Translations under genes and position numbers: made by a program
Shown here: one piece after another, positions 21,480-22,806 of the stretch
How the letters are laid out: each line of letters starts with the position of its first letter
Numbering within the stretch: position 1 is the stretch's first letter
The notes under the pieces: model-generated
Databases searched by the model: none
Seen by the model: the letters and a program-made list of their open reading frames with translations, nothing else
What the model was told of the DNA's origin: nothing
Assembly (NCBI GenBank): GCA_024464205.1
Contig: JANHAI010000002.1
Span: 1 to 22,806, forward strand
Direction: 5' to 3'
Source of the DNA: Candidatus Methanomethylicia archaeon
Lineage (GTDB): Archaea > Thermoproteota > Methanomethylicia > Methanomethylicales > Methanomethylicaceae
Length of the DNA stretch: 22,806 bases

Positions 21480-22577
21480 ATGTTGAGCCGCGATTCCATC
21501 TGGAAAATTCTAGATTCTTACGACAAGAGGAATCTTACAATAGGTTCTTTGGGGAGCCACTCTGCCTTGGACATCTGCGACGGTGCAAAAGACGAAGGGT
21601 TCAGGACGTTGGTAGTTTGCAAAAAAGGGCGGGAGCTGCCATACGTCACTCTGAGGAGGATCGTCGACGAGGCGGTGATACTCGACCAATTCGACCAGAT
21701 CATGCAAAAGACAGTCCTGGACAAGTTGAAGGGGCAGAACACAATCTTTGTTCCCCACAGGGCGTTCTCGACTTATGTGCCTTACGATGAGATAGAAAAT
21801 GGATTCACGATCCCGCTATTCGGCAGCAGATTCATGCTCAGATCTGAGGAGAGGAATGCCCAGAAGAACCAGTACTACCTCCTTGAGGCGGCAGGAATAA
21901 GGCAGCCAAAAAAATTCAAGTCTCCATCCGAGATAGACAGGCTTGTCATTGTGAAAGTCCAAGAGGCGAGGAGGAAGATCGAGAGGGCATTTTTCACCGC
22001 CAAAAGCGAGAAGGACTTTAGGGAAAAAGCTGAGGCGCGGATAGCTGATGGCCTGATCAGGAGGGAGGACCTAGAGAAGGCAGTGATTGAGGAATATGTC
22101 GTAGGGACCTATTTCAATTTCAACTACTTCAACTCCCCAATTAGGGGCGAGGTTGAGTTCATGGGCATAGACAGGAGGCTGCAGACCAATCTTTATGACT
22201 TTGTGGCGTTGCCAGCACGCCAGCAGCTCGACATTGAAATCCAGCTTCAGAACATCGAGATAGGGCACATGGGCGCTACGGTCCGTGAATCCATGCTTGA
22301 GAGTGTGTACGAGAACGGGAAGAAGTTCGTCGACGCCGCGAGGAGGGAATACCCGCCCGGCATAATTGGTCCTTTTGCGCTCCAAGGGGCAATAACAAAG
22401 GACCAGGAGATAGTGATCTTCGACGTCTCACCGCGTGTCCCCGGCAGCCCTGTTATCGGAACAACGAGCCCGTACACGAAATACGCGCATGGTTTCCAGA
22501 TGAGCGTTGGCAGAAGGATTGCACTGGAGATAAGAGAGGCGGCAGAGTCCGACAGACTGAAGGAGATAGTGACTTGA
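21480..22577 (+). CDS. purP: PurP-family ATP-grasp ligase, copy 1
   Basis: A 365-residue protein of PurP length. PurP joins formate to AICAR using ATP, giving FAICAR in the penultimate step of archaeal IMP synthesis. Seen are the N-terminal GSLGSHSALDICDGAKDEGF (DUF1246 part), FVPHRAFSTYVPYDEIE, IPLFGSRFMLRSEERN, the ATP-grasp EEYVVGTYFNFNYFNSPIRGEVEFMGIDRR and the C-terminal FDVSPRVPGSPV with TTSPYTKYAHG (DUF1297 part). The frame is open back to 21369, but ATG 21480 gives the family start; no good ribosome site precedes it, and GTATTTTAAC about 35 bases upstream may be its promoter. Two PurP paralogues are common in archaea, and one may have another acid or substrate. Confidence 0.9.
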   Translation: MLSRDSIWKILDSYDKRNLTIGSLGSHSALDICDGAKDEGFRTLVVCKKGRELPYVTLRRIVDEAVILDQFDQIMQKTVLDKLKGQNTIFVPHRAFSTYVPYDEIENGFTIPLFGSRFMLRSEERNAQKNQYYLLEAAGIRQPKKFKSPSEIDRLVIVKVQEARRKIERAFFTAKSEKDFREKAEARIADGLIRREDLEKAVIEEYVVGTYFNFNYFNSPIRGEVEFMGIDRRLQTNLYDFVALPARQQLDIEIQLQNIEIGHMGATVRESMLESVYENGKKFVDAARREYPPGIIGPFALQGAITKDQEIVIFDVSPRVPGSPVIGTTSPYTKYAHGFQMSVGRRIALEIREAAESDRLKEIVT

Positions 22578-22806
22578 GGCCATCGATAGCAACAGTAGGG
22601 TCGCATTCCGCGCTGCAGATACTGAAGGGAGCCAAGGATGAAGGCTTCAATACGGTCCTCCTTTGTTTCAAAGGGAGGGAGAAGCTCTACGAGCGGTACG
22701 GATTGGCAGATTCATTGATCCAAATTGAAGGCATTGAGGACCTGCTCCGTCCAGATGTGCAGGATAAGATGCTGGAGCAGGAATGCATCCTAGTGCCTCA
22801 TGGGAC
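22574..22806 (+). CDS. purP: PurP-family ATP-grasp ligase, copy 2 (partial, cut by window end)
   Basis: The frame from the TTG at 22574 stays open to the window edge (77 codons). Its start overlaps the stop of copy 1 (TTGA) and has AGGAGAT seven bases ahead. The protein begins MRPSIATVGSHSALQILKG, continues with AKDEGFNTVLLCFKGREKLY and reaches CILVPHG, matching copy 1 (GSLGSHSAL, AKDEGFRTLVVCKKGRE, TIFVPHR) across the whole visible part. It is thus a tandem PurP paralogue translated with copy 1. The ATP-grasp half lies beyond the window. Which copy is the true FAICAR synthetase cannot be judged here. Confidence 0.88.
   Translation, partial: MRPSIATVGSHSALQILKGAKDEGFNTVLLCFKGREKLYERYGLADSLIQIEGIEDLLRPDVQDKMLEQECILVPHG

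Noticed and set aside
1..22806. CRISPR array, insertion sequence, toxin-antitoxin or phage genes
   Set aside because: No regularly spaced direct repeats, transposase, integrase or phage-like proteins were found on either strand.

Overview
This window reads as ordinary archaeal chromosome. The markers are DNA topoisomerase VI (both subunits), PurP-type purine synthesis, an archaeal AMP phosphorylase, a form III RuBisCO, TATA-like boxes ahead of genes, GGTGATG-like ribosome sites and T-run transcript ends. A tRNA-Cys sits directly ahead of Sep-tRNA:Cys-tRNA synthase, so cysteine is made on its tRNA, as in methanogens and several uncultured TACK/Asgard lineages. The short stand-alone SepCysE-like gene favours such an uncultured lineage (for example a Bathyarchaeia- or Methanomethylicia-like organism) over a class I methanogen. 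That placement is an inference, not proof. I see no CRISPR array, insertion sequence, integrase, rRNA or replication origin.

Layout. 1-1.9 kb: a sodium:solute symporter and its small membrane partner (minus strand). 1.9-4.5 kb: a very AT-rich intergenic region, then a less conserved patch holding an anchored DUF4430-like extracytoplasmic protein and two paralogous unknown proteins flanking a UspA-type stress protein. 4.5-6.3 kb: an adenosine-specific kinase-family protein, a cysteine-rich unknown and an E1-like (MoeB/ThiF) adenylyltransferase. 6.3-7.8 kb: tRNA-Cys, truncated SepCysE-like protein and SepCysS in tight order. 7.8-10.7 kb: a PHP phosphatase divergent from a TrpRS - thioredoxin - CcdA operon. 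10.7-12 kb: a stand-alone Lrp ligand-binding domain, UbiX flavin prenyltransferase and a convergent LpdD-like prenyl-flavin chaperone. 12-15.1 kb: Top6B-Top6A, in one run with the LpdD-like gene. 15.2-21.3 kb: AMP phosphorylase, form III RuBisCO, ribose-1,5-bisphosphate isomerase, PRPP synthetase and an iron-type alcohol dehydrogenase, all on the minus strand. 21.5 kb to the end: two overlapping PurP-family genes, the second cut by the window edge.

How the genes work together. AMP phosphorylase, ribose-1,5-bisphosphate isomerase and RuBisCO form the complete archaeal AMP (pentose bisphosphate) pathway, turning the ribose of AMP into two 3-phosphoglycerates. PRPP synthetase, the PurP pair and the adenosine-kinase-like protein put nucleotide synthesis and salvage beside it. 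The strongest unexpected signals are: a canonical PCNA-interacting (PIP-box) peptide at the extreme C-terminus of Top6B; the tRNA-Cys/SepCysE-N/SepCysS unit with a divergent sulfur-carrier E1 enzyme; a shared T-rich motif ahead of both AMP-pathway transcription units; and the paralogous pair around UspA ending in CxC motifs.
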